The notes under the pieces: generated by a model
Database searches by the model: none
What the model saw: only the letters and a program-made list of their open reading frames with translations
Told to the model about the DNA's origin: nothing
Shown here: one piece after another, positions 18,701 to 26,089 of the stretch
Layout: each line of letters begins with the position of its first letter
Position numbering within the stretch: the first letter of the stretch is position 1
Made by a program: the position numbers and the translations under genes
From: Acidomonas methanolica
Lineage (GTDB): Bacteria; Pseudomonadota; Alphaproteobacteria; Acetobacterales; Acetobacteraceae
NCBI RefSeq assembly: GCF_004346035.1
Contig: NZ_SLZN01000001.1
Coordinates: 186,001-250,000, forward strand
DNA: 64,000 nt
Reading direction: 5' to 3'

Positions 18701-19123
18701 ATCATAATCGAGATCGTCCGTCGCCTTGATCTTCCGCTCGTGGATCGAACGGCTGGCGGCGAGCGGAAGATAAAAGCCCTTCCCCTTGTAGTATTCGGCG
18801 CAGGATGGATCGTTCGTAAAGACAAAATCGAAAAGGGACGAGTTGTCGACATTGAAATCCCGCATGAACGGATCTTCGAACGTCCAGAGAATCATTGTCC
18901 GGAAGGCAGGTCGAATCCGCCGCATCAACTGCGTCTTGAGTCTCTGCCCGTCAATACAGATCAACGTGTTGTGTTCGCCGGAGGCGGCAATCGCCGCCAG
19001 CGTCATATTATCGGCGACCACGATCTGGTCGGCGCCGAAGATGCGTCGAGCGGCCCGTTCGATGCCCAGTGTCAGATACGAATTCGGATTATGCGTATAA
19101 TTCGTGTTGTAAATGACCGCCAT
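15767..19123 (-). CDS. Multidomain glycosyltransferase: CgeB-like + GT4 + two RGWFF modules
   Basis: The 1118-residue protein has three parts. Residues 1 to ~330 are CgeB-like (ILWTFEDPFMRDF, YLPLAASRS, GPRFYELALAG). Residues ~343-735 are a GT4 domain: HEQAWGGVEVYQQTL, IVHIQHLGHHAL, SAHDFWLVS, and WPETYCISLSEAWQNGLIPIVSD with the E-x7-E-like motif. The C-terminal third holds two similar ~170-residue modules, each with an RGWFF-x-PG sequence (about residues 819 and 991), a YVVLI/YAVLV strand and a GVYRI/GAYRI ending. The start at 19123 has GGGGGAT 5 nt upstream. It is the first gene of the operon, behind rpsA's terminator. The function of the C-terminal modules is unknown. Confidence 0.84.
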   Translation of the reverse strand: MAVIYNTNYTHNPNSYLTLGIERAARRIFGADQIVVADNMTLAAIAASGEHNTLICIDGQRLKTQLMRRIRPAFRTMILWTFEDPFMRDFNVDNSSLFDFVFTNDPSCAEYYKGKGFYLPLAASRSIHERKIKATDDLDYDIFFAGTMWPNRVRTLRHVIAAFPEARLKLICPGNDYLPPLPADLAALAIQRPVSHEAFIDFANASAVTLTMFRDYASHGDVSQATAPGPRFYELALAGTAQVVEAPETMAATFFEDVTGAVLTRDIDGVVEAIGRFLSDRTARRKAAQSAQKAVLDRHLYENRLKQMAEVTGADFGRHVPGTAIAPRRRRLRVLMCTHSTIHEQAWGGVEVYQQTLCTLLGRDIEFFYWLRRGTHCRLTTAGGQELERYDVPEIGWMDAMCDDAEEMAFSNAISLYAIDIVHIQHLGHHALSLPIIAKACGTGVMFSAHDFWLVSARYNLLNHELRYVEEDVKWVLSSDVVLRAAENADYGSEQTRRAFIARMLRSVDTILFGTRHSQALIHEIYPGLESRRSLVLGIPSPENTVPVIPKPYVPLGEQPLRVAIVGNFLRTKGADTVLSLIDLAHPDHFEFHIFGYVHPEYDPVLSAQQRSNVKVYGRYTAGDIETLKIADVALNLSIWPETYCISLSEAWQNGLIPIVSDIGALGDRVTDGVDGFKVPVGSPAAVLERLELLRASETMRARMMANIGPHLWCDAKMYGAALQDAYRAIAPVRELGVAEMSIDAGQVHLLPHATWRHQAPPRHIFDPPTTRDLAVEMPEPVQNWVSIQGGECYIDEVSGFVLSADSVDKDFVASPSLRLRGWFFVPGVTTSGSLYVVLIGAAEASPVFIEAVRESRPDICSIFPDAPRRAGFSVEVALRGKWSEGAYRIGLVNVVNAAGAFTLTPVSISVDGGQIVAVARRGASNGQILADFNRIAHEDGVLRGVKLSGFPQAESLRLKDAQAAAYFIDDLGRPAGEDEAGDPGALYIRGWFFLPGADAAGTMYAVLVSETGEEAVVFGLHRDIREDVAKTQAGAPLMGGFSGWLMLRQGFARPLDGVYRICLANIIGQDVALRALNNTVEIADGLLRAIHFSDDAAALGCAEANAVRHLVPEIVPA

Positions 19124-19206
19124 GCCATCCCCCGAGACAACCCTCCCGGCACCGTTCCAGACGGAAAGCGACGAGCCTGAAAACGTTTATCCCAAGAAAA
19201 CGAGTT

Positions 19207-19230
19207 AAAAAAAAGACCGCCGGACGCGGT
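19207..19230 (-). terminator. Second hairpin plus T8 between rpsA and the glycosyltransferase operon
   Basis: On the minus strand a 5-bp GC-rich stem, ACCGC-GTCCG-GCGGT, is followed by C and eight Ts. It lies about 30 bp downstream of the strong rpsA terminator and about 85 bp upstream of the first glycosyltransferase start. It could be a backup terminator or an attenuator for the operon. The stem is short, so this is weaker than the first. Confidence 0.5.
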
Positions 19231-19257
19231 GAGCGCCCATCCTGACCGGGCAAGCAC

Positions 19258-19285
19258 AAAAAAAGGGGCGCCGAAGCGCCCCTTT
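19258..19285 (-). terminator. Rho-independent terminator of rpsA with UUCG tetraloop
   Basis: Read on the minus strand, AAAGGGGCGC-TTCG-GCGCCCCTTT is a perfect 10-bp stem closed by a TTCG tetraloop and continues into a run of Ts. It starts 26 bp after the rpsA stop. This separates rpsA transcription from the downstream glycosyltransferase operon, which therefore needs its own promoter in the ~130 bp that follow, or read-through. Confidence 0.92.
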
Positions 19286-19311
19286 CCCCGATGACAACGG
19301 TCAGAGGTCCA

Positions 19312-21018
19312 TCAGACCTCGGTGTTGCGGCGACGAATCGCCGCCCCGAGGATATCGCCCAGCGACGCGCCGCTGTCGGACGAGCCGTATTCGCTGATCG
19401 CCTGCTTGTCCTCCTCGACCTCGCGGCCGCGAATCGTCAGGGCCAGCTTGCGCGAGGCGCGATCGACGGACACGACCTTGGCGTCCACCTTCTCGCCGAC
19501 CGCGAAACGCTCCGGACGCTGCTCGGCCTTGTCCCGCGCCAGCTCGGCGCGGCGGATGAAGCCGCTGAGCACTTCGTCGACCTTCACTTCGATGCCGTTG
19601 CTCTGCACCGCCGTGACCACGCAGGTCACGATCGCGCCCTTCTGCACCTTGGAGAGCGTGTCAGCCGCGGGATCTTCATGAAGCTGCTTGATGCCGAGCG
19701 AGATGCGCTCCTTCTCCGCATCGACGTCCAGCACCTTGGCCTGAACGACCTGCCCCTTCTCGTATTTCGCCATGGCAGCTTCGCCCGGCTCGTCCCAGGA
19801 GAGGTCGGACATGTGGACCATGCCGTCGATATCCGCCGAAAGGCCGATGAACAGGCCGAATTCGGTGATATTGCGGATCTCGCCCTCGATCAGGGAGCCG
19901 ACCTTGTGCTCTTCGGCGAACTGCTCCCAGGGATTGCGCTGGACCTGCTTGATGCCGAGCGAGATACGGCGCTTGGCACTGTCCACATCGAGCACCATGA
20001 CGTCCACCTCCTGCGAGGTCGCGACGATCTTGCCCGGATGGACGTTCTTCTTGGTCCAGGACATTTCGGAAACGTGGACGAGGCCTTCGACGCCCGGCTC
20101 CAGTTCCACGAACGCGCCGTAATCGGTGATGTTCGTGACGCGTCCCGTGTAGCGCGCGCCCGGCGGATACTTGATCGCCACGTTCTCCCACGGGTCGGCC
20201 TCGAGCTGCTTCATGCCCAGCGAGATGCGCTGCGTGTCGGAGTTGAAGCGGATGACCTGCACGCGGACCGGCTGCCCGATCTGCAAGGCCTCGGACGGGT
20301 GGTTGATGCGCTTCCAGGCGATGTCCGTGACATGCAGCAGGCCGTCCACGCCGCCCAGATCGACGAAGGCGCCGTAATCGGTGATGTTCTTCACCACGCC
20401 GTCGAGGATCATGCCTTCCTTGAGGCCCTGGATCAGCTCCGAACGCTGCTCGGCGCGGGTCTCTTCCAGCACGGCGCGGCGCGAGACGACGATGTTGCCG
20501 CGCACGCGATCCATCTTCAGGATCTGGAAGGGCTGCGGATGACCCATCAGCGGAGCGACGTCGCGCACCGGACGGATATCCACCTGACTGCCCGGCAGGA
20601 ACGCCATGGCGCCGCCCAGATCGACCGTGAAACCGCCTTTGACGCGACCGTAGATCGTGCCGTTGACGCGCTGGTTGTTGGCGAACGCGCGCTCCAGCGC
20701 CGTCCAGGCCTCTTCGCGCCGCGCCTTTTCGCGCGACAGCACGATCAGCCCGTCGCGATCCTCATACCGCTCGACATAAAGCTCGAACGTATCGCCAGGC
20801 TTCACGTCCGGAGCCACACCCGGCGGGCCGAACTCCTTGAGCGAAACGCGGCCCTCGCTCTTCAGGCCGACATCGACGATCACGAACTCGTCGGTCAGGC
20901 GCAGGACGCGGCCGGTGACGACGGAACCCTCGAAGCCGCTGTCCTGGCCAAGGGTTTCGTCAAGGAGGGCGGCAAAATCTTCGACGCCGTGGGTATCGGT
21001 GATGGTGGCTGAAGCCAT
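19312..21018 (-). CDS. rpsA: 30S ribosomal protein S1
   Basis: The 568-residue protein contains six consecutive S1/OB-fold repeats. Repeated landmarks such as NITDYGAFVDLGGVDGLLHVTDIAW, GLVHVSEMSWTKK and DGMVHMSDLSWDE are easy to see. S1 binds mRNA leaders and helps initiation on the 30S subunit. The start at 21018 follows AGGA about 5-8 nt upstream. It lies downstream of cmk in the widespread cmk-rpsA order. The gene that often follows in proteobacteria, ihfB, is absent here; a terminator and the glycosyltransferase operon come next. Confidence 0.97.
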   Translation of the reverse strand: MASATITDTHGVEDFAALLDETLGQDSGFEGSVVTGRVLRLTDEFVIVDVGLKSEGRVSLKEFGPPGVAPDVKPGDTFELYVERYEDRDGLIVLSREKARREEAWTALERAFANNQRVNGTIYGRVKGGFTVDLGGAMAFLPGSQVDIRPVRDVAPLMGHPQPFQILKMDRVRGNIVVSRRAVLEETRAEQRSELIQGLKEGMILDGVVKNITDYGAFVDLGGVDGLLHVTDIAWKRINHPSEALQIGQPVRVQVIRFNSDTQRISLGMKQLEADPWENVAIKYPPGARYTGRVTNITDYGAFVELEPGVEGLVHVSEMSWTKKNVHPGKIVATSQEVDVMVLDVDSAKRRISLGIKQVQRNPWEQFAEEHKVGSLIEGEIRNITEFGLFIGLSADIDGMVHMSDLSWDEPGEAAMAKYEKGQVVQAKVLDVDAEKERISLGIKQLHEDPAADTLSKVQKGAIVTCVVTAVQSNGIEVKVDEVLSGFIRRAELARDKAEQRPERFAVGEKVDAKVVSVDRASRKLALTIRGREVEEDKQAISEYGSSDSGASLGDILGAAIRRRNTEV

Positions 21019-21262
21019 GTGGTCCTGTGATCCTGTTCCGAGGCGATCGCGCCGCCCCGGTCTCGATTGCTTGCGCCCGGCAAGATGCCCTTGCCGCACG
21101 GCTTGCCGAGCTGCGCGCCCGGCCCTTCATGGGATGTCGAGGCGTCAAGAGACGCCGCGCGGACGAGTTGCCTCGCGCCCGTTGCGCAAAGACACCTGCC
21201 GCGCTCCGCTGTCAACTAAATACCGCGCGCCGCCACGTGTTCGGCCCGTTTTTCGACTCTTT

Positions 21263-21904
21263 TCAGCGCGTCTCGTCCTGCGACGCGCGGACGATCTCCA
21301 GCGCCCGGGCGAGAACGGCGGCGCTGTCGAGCGCATCCGTCTCGATGACAACCGCATCCTCGGCGCGCTTCAGAGGCGAGACCGGCCGAGTCTCGTCCTG
21401 ACGATCCCGCGCGGCGATGTCATCGGTCAGGGCCGTCAATCCCGCATCCGATAACGGCGCGTCTCCATGCAACTGGCGGAAGCGCCGCAGGGCGCGCGTG
21501 CGGGGAGAGGCGGTGACGAACAGCTTGACCGACGCATCCGGAAAGACGACCGTTCCGATGTCCCGACCGTCGATCACCCCGCCGGACGCCCGGGCGAAAT
21601 CCCGCTGACGTTGCAGCAACGCCGCCCGCACGCCCGGCTGGGTCGCAACGCCGCTCGCCCCCCGGTCGATCTCCGGCACGCGCAGGTCGGCCCGCGCGAG
21701 ATCGGCCTGATCCAGCCGACGGGCCAGCGCCTCACCGTCATCGCGCTGCGGATCGAGCCCCTCCAGAATCATCCGCCGCGCCACCGCACGATAGAGCAGG
21801 CCGGTATCGAGATGCGGCAACCCCAGAACATCCGCCAAGGCCTTCGCCAACGTTCCCTTCCCCGCTGCGGCGGGCCCGTCCACGGCGACGATCAGCACGC
21901 TCAC
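21263..21904 (-). CDS. cmk: Cytidylate kinase
   Basis: Cmk phosphorylates CMP and dCMP. The 213-residue protein begins VAVDGPAAAGKGTLAKALA (P-loop), has LDTGLLYRAVA, and the conserved VIDGRDIGTVVFPDA and KLFVTASPRTRALRR blocks. It starts with GTG at 21904, inside a GTGA overlap with the aroA stop, so the two genes are translationally coupled. The aroA-cmk-rpsA order is common in proteobacteria. Confidence 0.95.
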   Translation of the reverse strand: MSVLIVAVDGPAAAGKGTLAKALADVLGLPHLDTGLLYRAVARRMILEGLDPQRDDGEALARRLDQADLARADLRVPEIDRGASGVATQPGVRAALLQRQRDFARASGGVIDGRDIGTVVFPDASVKLFVTASPRTRALRRFRQLHGDAPLSDAGLTALTDDIAARDRQDETRPVSPLKRAEDAVVIETDALDSAAVLARALEIVRASQDETR

Positions 21905-23250
21905 GCGCCGATCCCCGCGCCGAGCGCGTTCATCAGCGTCACGAAGCCCGGAAAGCTCGTCTCGATGAAGGCCGTATCGTCGATGGTCACCGGCCTTGAT
22001 GCCGCGAGCCCCATGACGATGGCGCTCATCGCCAGACGATGGTCCATCCGCGTTTCCACCGTTCCGCCTCCGAGAGGCCGTCCCGATTGGCGACCTTCGA
22101 CGATCATGTCATCCCCTTCCACATGCACCGCCGCGCCATTGGCGGTCAGCAGGGCCACGGTGGCCGCCAGACGGTCACTCTCCTTGACCCGCAATTCCGC
22201 GAGACCGCGCAGGCGCGACGGCCCTTCGGCAAAGGCGCACGCCACGGCCAGAACAGGGTATTCGTCAATCATCGATGGCGCCCGCTCCGGCGGAACGTCG
22301 ACGCCGCGCAGGACGCCCGCGCGCACCCGCAGATCGCCGACGGGCTCTCCTCCCTCCACGCGCTCGCCGACGACCGTCAGATCGGCTCCCATCTCTCGCA
22401 GTGTGACGAAGAGCCCCGTCCGAAGCGCATTCAGGCCGACATTGGAAATGACGATCTCCGACCCCGGCACGAGCAGGGCCGCGACGATCGGAAAGGCGGC
22501 GGATGACGGATCGCCCGGCACGATCACGTCCCGCGCCGTCAGCCGCGCCGGACCATCCAGCGTGATCACCCTCCCGCCCCGCGTATCCGCCTCGATCGTC
22601 ACCGGCACGCCGAAATGACGCAGCATGTTCTCCGTATGATCGCGCGTGGCGACCGGCTCCTCGACGCGCGTGGCGCCCGTCGCGTTGAGCCCCGCCAGCA
22701 GGATCGCCGATTTCACCTGCGCCGACGCGACAGGCATGCGATAGACGATCGGCGCCGGCGAGCCGTTGCCGACGATCGCCATCGGCAGTTTTTCGTCCGC
22801 GCGCGTGACGAACACCGCGCCATTCGCGGAAAGAGGCGTCGTCACGCGCCGCATCGGACGGCCGCGCAGGGAGGCGTCGCCCGTCATGAAGCAGGTGAAG
22901 GGCAGGCCGGACAGGATTCCCGAAAGCAGCCGCGCCGCCGTGCCGGAATTGCCCATGTCGAGCACATCCGACGGTTCGGAAAAACCTTGCACGCCGGCGC
23001 TCTCCACCACCCATTCCGTGCCCTCACGGCGAATATCCGCCCCCAGCGCCCGCATGGCAGCCGCGGTGCGCAACACGTCCTCCCCTTCCAGCAGGCCGGA
23101 AATCCGGGTCACGCCTCTGGCCAGCGCCGCGAACATCAGGGCGCGGTGGCTGATGGATTTGTCTCCAGGCACGGCGATTTCGCCGCCCAGCGGGCGGGCG
23201 GCGGCGGAGACGGTCAGGGGGCGGGCAGCGGTTTCGGCGAGTCGTTCCAT
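21901..23250 (-). CDS. aroA: 3-phosphoshikimate 1-carboxyvinyltransferase (EPSP synthase)
   Basis: AroA joins PEP and shikimate-3-phosphate in the sixth step of chorismate synthesis. The 449-residue protein has VPGDKSISHRALMFAALA, DMGNSGTAARLL, PSMIDEYPVLAVACA and LRVKESDRLAA. The RDHTE sequence in VATRDHTENMLRHFG is a feature of class II EPSPS (the CP4 group). However, the GNSGT loop keeps the Gly that CP4 replaces by Ala, so tolerance to glyphosate cannot be claimed. It is divergent from the TIGR02300 gene. Confidence 0.96.
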   Translation of the reverse strand: MERLAETAARPLTVSAAARPLGGEIAVPGDKSISHRALMFAALARGVTRISGLLEGEDVLRTAAAMRALGADIRREGTEWVVESAGVQGFSEPSDVLDMGNSGTAARLLSGILSGLPFTCFMTGDASLRGRPMRRVTTPLSANGAVFVTRADEKLPMAIVGNGSPAPIVYRMPVASAQVKSAILLAGLNATGATRVEEPVATRDHTENMLRHFGVPVTIEADTRGGRVITLDGPARLTARDVIVPGDPSSAAFPIVAALLVPGSEIVISNVGLNALRTGLFVTLREMGADLTVVGERVEGGEPVGDLRVRAGVLRGVDVPPERAPSMIDEYPVLAVACAFAEGPSRLRGLAELRVKESDRLAATVALLTANGAAVHVEGDDMIVEGRQSGRPLGGGTVETRMDHRLAMSAIVMGLAASRPVTIDDTAFIETSFPGFVTLMNALGAGIGA

Positions 23251-23413
23251 GGTGGGTCAGTTCATTCCGCCCCCGGGCAAAGCTGTCAATGGCGATTGGG
23301 GAGCGACTGGGGCTTCTCTCCCTGATAGCCCGCGCATCTTGACGTTTGACAGCGAGGCTGCAAGCTGGCAAGGGCGCGTCCTTCGCGGCGTTGTCAACCG
23401 CCTCCCTTCCCTT

Positions 23414-23445
23414 CCCGGTTCACGCCGGACCCGGTTCACGCCGGA
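23414..23445. repeat. Perfect tandem duplication of a 16-bp unit
   Basis: The unit CCCGGTTCACGCCGGA occurs twice with no spacer (23414-23429 and 23430-23445). It ends 23 bp before the ATG of the TIGR02300 gene, in the divergent gap with aroA, so it overlaps the expected promoter or leader. Each unit contains CCGG near both ends. It may be a regulatory direct repeat or simply a slippage duplication. Confidence 0.9.
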
Positions 23446-23468
23446 CGACGACATCACAGGCGATATTC

Positions 23469-23792
23469 ATGGCTCAACCAGAACTCGGCTTGAAACGCAT
23501 CTGCGTCTCCTGCGGCGCGCGCTTCTATGATCTGAACAACAACCCGGCGATCTGTCCGAAATGCGGGGCCGAGCAGCCCTCCGACCTGCCGCGTCCGAAG
23601 CGCGGCGTTGACGTTCCGGTCGATCAGACGAAGCCGTCCCAGACCGACGAGAATGACGATGACGTGGATCTCGACGCGGACGCCGACACCGATGACGGCG
23701 TGCTGGAGGACACCTCCGATCTCGACGACGATGACGACGATCTGGCGGGCGACATCGAAGTCGATACGGATGGCGACGAGCACGACAACTGA
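23469..23792 (+). CDS. TIGR02300-family acidic protein (FYDLN motif, zinc ribbon)
   Basis: The 107-residue protein has an N-terminal zinc-ribbon-like part, CVSCGARFYDLNNNPAICPKCG, with the FYDLN motif that names the family. A long, strongly acidic and probably disordered C-terminal half (mostly Asp, Glu, Thr) follows. The family is conserved in alphaproteobacteria with no established function. Its last 23 bases overlap the next gene in another frame. Transcription is divergent from aroA, and a 16-bp tandem repeat sits just upstream. Confidence 0.9.
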   Translation: MAQPELGLKRICVSCGARFYDLNNNPAICPKCGAEQPSDLPRPKRGVDVPVDQTKPSQTDENDDDVDLDADADTDDGVLEDTSDLDDDDDDLAGDIEVDTDGDEHDN

Positions 23793-24360
23793 AGCCGGCG
23801 CTAACGGCCGCTTCCGCCCGTTCCGTTCGGGGCGGCCGTTTTCATTCCTGGCGCTGCTGGCGCCTTCAGCCTGCGCCAGCGCGATCTCGCCGGTGACTCT
23901 TCAGACGGAGCTTGCCGCACAGCCCAGCGCCACGGCCGTGCTCCAGCACCATTGCGACCGGATCACGGGCGGCGACATGCCGATTCGCGCCTGGACGCAG
24001 TCCACGAGCGACGCGCCCACTCCGCCCGACATTCGCGCGATCCTCCATTTGCAGGACGAGACCGCCATCTCCCTGCGTCACGTCAGCCTTCGCTGCGGCG
24101 TCACGATCCTCTCCGATGCCTGGAACTGGTACGTGCCCTCCCGTCTCACACCGGCCATGAACGCCGCGCTGGACAGCACGAGGACACCGTTCGGCAAGGC
24201 CGTCGCGAGTCTGCACTTCCACCGGCAGACGGTCTCCAGCGAGACCACCGGTCTTCCGCCCGGAATCGTCCTCCGCAACCGCGCGGTGCTGCTGCGGAGC
24301 GTTGACGGGGAGCCGATCGCGCTGGTCGAGGAAAACTACCTCCGCGCCGCGCTCCGCTGA
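23770..24360 (+). CDS. Hypothetical protein, possibly chorismate-lyase (UbiC/UTRA) fold
   Basis: An open frame of 196 codons. The first ~45 residues are weak and may hold a hydrophobic segment (FSFLALLAPSACASA) that could be a secretion signal. The rest looks well constrained: ISLRHVSLRCGVTILSDAWNWYVPSRLTPAMNAAL, TPFGKAVASLHFHRQ, GIVLRNRAVLLRSVDGEPIALVEENYL. This recalls UbiC-like chorismate pyruvate-lyases (the NWYVP, LTPxM, TPFG, LR-A-L and PIA-V-E pattern), but catalytic residues cannot be assigned with confidence. The start is uncertain; 23770 overlaps the upstream gene, and a later non-ATG start is possible. Confidence 0.6.
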   Translation: MATSTTTEAGANGRFRPFRSGRPFSFLALLAPSACASAISPVTLQTELAAQPSATAVLQHHCDRITGGDMPIRAWTQSTSDAPTPPDIRAILHLQDETAISLRHVSLRCGVTILSDAWNWYVPSRLTPAMNAALDSTRTPFGKAVASLHFHRQTVSSETTGLPPGIVLRNRAVLLRSVDGEPIALVEENYLRAALR

Positions 24361-24366
24361 GAGGAT

Positions 24367-25110
24367 TCAGGCGGAACGCCAGTTGAGGTGCTGACCGCCG
24401 TCCAATGCGAGCATCTGACCGGTGACGGACGGCAGGAGGAGCAGCGCAAGCGCCGCCCGCGCCACCTCGTCGGGCGAAGCGCCGATGCCAAGAGGCGTCC
24501 GCGCGCACATCGCCGCGAATTCCGCCTCACTTTGCCCTGTCGCGGGCAGAACCGGGCCGGGACCGATCGCATTGACCCTGATCCGCGGGGCGAGAGCGAG
24601 CGCCATCGTCTGGGTGAGCGTCCAGAGCGCGGCCTTGGAGACCGTGTAGCTGGTGAAAAACGGCGTGAGATTCCAGACACGCTGGTCGAGCAGATTGAGC
24701 ACCATGCCTTCCGAATCCGCAGGCATCTGCCGGGCAAAGCACTGCATCAGCACGAAAGGCGCTCGCAGATTCGGTTCGAGATGCCGATCCCATGACTCGC
24801 GCGTCGCGTCATGCCAGTCGTCACGCTCGAAGACGGAGGCGTTATTCACCAGCACCCCGACGGGCCCCAGCCGGGCGACCACTTGCTCGATCAGCGGCGC
24901 CACCTCGTCCTCACGCGCCAGATCCGCCTGAAGGACGCAACCATGACCGCCGATTTCAGTCAGGAGCGCTTCCGCATCTTCCACGCTGCCGCGACAATGA
25001 ATCGCCACGGCGAAGCCCTGCGCCGCCAGCATCCGCACCAACGCCGCACCGATGCGCCTGCCGCCCCCCGTGACCAGCGCCACGCGGGGCATGCGGGCTG
25101 ACGGCACCAT
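24367..25110 (-). CDS. Short-chain dehydrogenase/reductase (pteridine-reductase-like)
   Basis: The 247-residue SDR protein has the NADPH-type glycine motif TGGGRRIGAAL (with arginines as in FolM/PTR1 reductases), LVNNASVF, LNLLDQRVWNLTPFFTSYTVSKAAL holding the Tyr-x3-Lys pair, and a C-terminal PSVTGQMLALDGGQHL. The family pattern suggests a dihydromonapterin/pteridine reductase-like enzyme, but substrate is not determined. The ATG at 25110 lies 2 nt after the recR stop; an upstream TTG (25116) would overlap recR by four bases. It is probably co-transcribed with recR-ybaB-dnaX. Confidence 0.84.
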   Translation of the reverse strand: MVPSARMPRVALVTGGGRRIGAALVRMLAAQGFAVAIHCRGSVEDAEALLTEIGGHGCVLQADLAREDEVAPLIEQVVARLGPVGVLVNNASVFERDDWHDATRESWDRHLEPNLRAPFVLMQCFARQMPADSEGMVLNLLDQRVWNLTPFFTSYTVSKAALWTLTQTMALALAPRIRVNAIGPGPVLPATGQSEAEFAAMCARTPLGIGASPDEVARAALALLLLPSVTGQMLALDGGQHLNWRSA

Positions 25111-25112
25111 GT

Positions 25113-25709
25113 TCAAGCGGGCCGCCGGGCCGTCAAGGCAGCCACCAACGTGCCGTCATCCAGCATGTCCAGCGAACCGCCGATCGGCATGCCATGCCCG
25201 ACGCGGGTGGCCATGACTGGCCCCACCTCCGCCAACCTGTCATGCAGCCAATGAGCGGTCGTCGCACCTTCCACCGTCGCGCCGAGCGCGAGAATCACCT
25301 CCCTCACCGTTCCCGCCCGCACGCGATCCAGCAGTGAGGTGATATTGAGATCTTCCGGGCCTCGTCCCGCAAGCGCGGAGAGCGTACCTCCAAGCACCTG
25401 ATAGACGCCGCGATGCACGCCGGAACGTTCCAGCGCCCAGAGATCGCCTACCGTCTCCACGACACAGACGACGCCATGATCGCGCGCCGGATCGCTGCAA
25501 ATGCCGCATGGATCGCTGCTGTCCAACGTGCCGCACACCGAGCAGGTCCGCACGTTGCGCGCCGCTGTTTCCATGGCGCGGGCCAGAGGAAGCAGGCGCG
25601 TTTCCGGCTGGCTCAGCAAGGCCAGCGCCGCGCGCCGCGCGGAGCGTGGTCCCAGGCCGGGCAATCGCGCCAGCATCTGGATCAGACGTTCGACATCTCC
25701 GCCCCCCAT
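25113..25709 (-). CDS. recR: Recombination protein RecR
   Basis: RecR works with RecF/RecO in loading RecA at gaps. The 198-residue protein begins with a helix-hairpin-helix (IQMLARLPGLGPRSARRAALALL). It has the four-cysteine zinc motif CSVCGTLDSSDPCGIC and a Toprim core (VVCVVETVGDLWALERSG). The C-terminal LALGATVEGATTAHWL and ATRVGHGMPIGGSLD are typical. It follows ybaB with a short gap, the classic dnaX-ybaB-recR order. Confidence 0.95.
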   Translation of the reverse strand: MGGGDVERLIQMLARLPGLGPRSARRAALALLSQPETRLLPLARAMETAARNVRTCSVCGTLDSSDPCGICSDPARDHGVVCVVETVGDLWALERSGVHRGVYQVLGGTLSALAGRGPEDLNITSLLDRVRAGTVREVILALGATVEGATTAHWLHDRLAEVGPVMATRVGHGMPIGGSLDMLDDGTLVAALTARRPA

Positions 25710-25725
25710 CGCCCCGTGGCTCCAC

Positions 25726-26049
25726 TCAGAACGGAAGCTTGAGCCCCGGCGGCAGATCGAGCCCGCCCGTCACCGCGCGCATTTCCTCGGACGTTGCGGC
25801 CTCCGCCTTGATCCGGGCGTCGGAAAATGCCGCAATGATCAGATCTTGCAGCATTTCTGTTTCAGACGGGTCAGCCAGCTTGGGATCGATGACGATGGCC
25901 TTCATCTCGCCTTTCCCCGTCAACGTCACCTTGACCAGCCCGGCGCCGGAGACGCCTTCGACCGTCAATGATTCGAGCTTGCGTTGCACCTCTTCCATGC
26001 GCGCCTGCATTTGCGACGCCTGCTTCATGAGCCCAGCCAGATTTTTCAT
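25726..26049 (-). CDS. ybaB: YbaB/EbfC-family nucleoid-associated protein
   Basis: A 107-residue protein starting [22 protein letters not shown], followed by [31 protein letters not shown], the YbaB family core. YbaB is a small DNA-binding dimer often encoded between dnaX and recR. The ATG at 26049 has AAGGA about 10 nt upstream. The frame continues upstream to 26151, but those codons lie in the dnaX-ybaB spacer and look non-coding. Confidence 0.95.
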   Translation of the reverse strand: MKNLAGLMKQASQMQARMEEVQRKLESLTVEGVSGAGLVKVTLTGKGEMKAIVIDPKLADPSETEMLQDLIIAAFSDARIKAEAATSEEMRAVTGGLDLPPGLKLPF

Positions 26050-26089
26050 GATATAAAGTCCTTCACAATCAAGCAGATAATTACATATC

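Noticed and set aside
21901-23250. Glyphosate-resistant EPSPS
   Set aside because: The RDHTE motif is class II-like, but the GNSGT loop keeps the Gly that CP4 changes to Ala, so resistance cannot be claimed.
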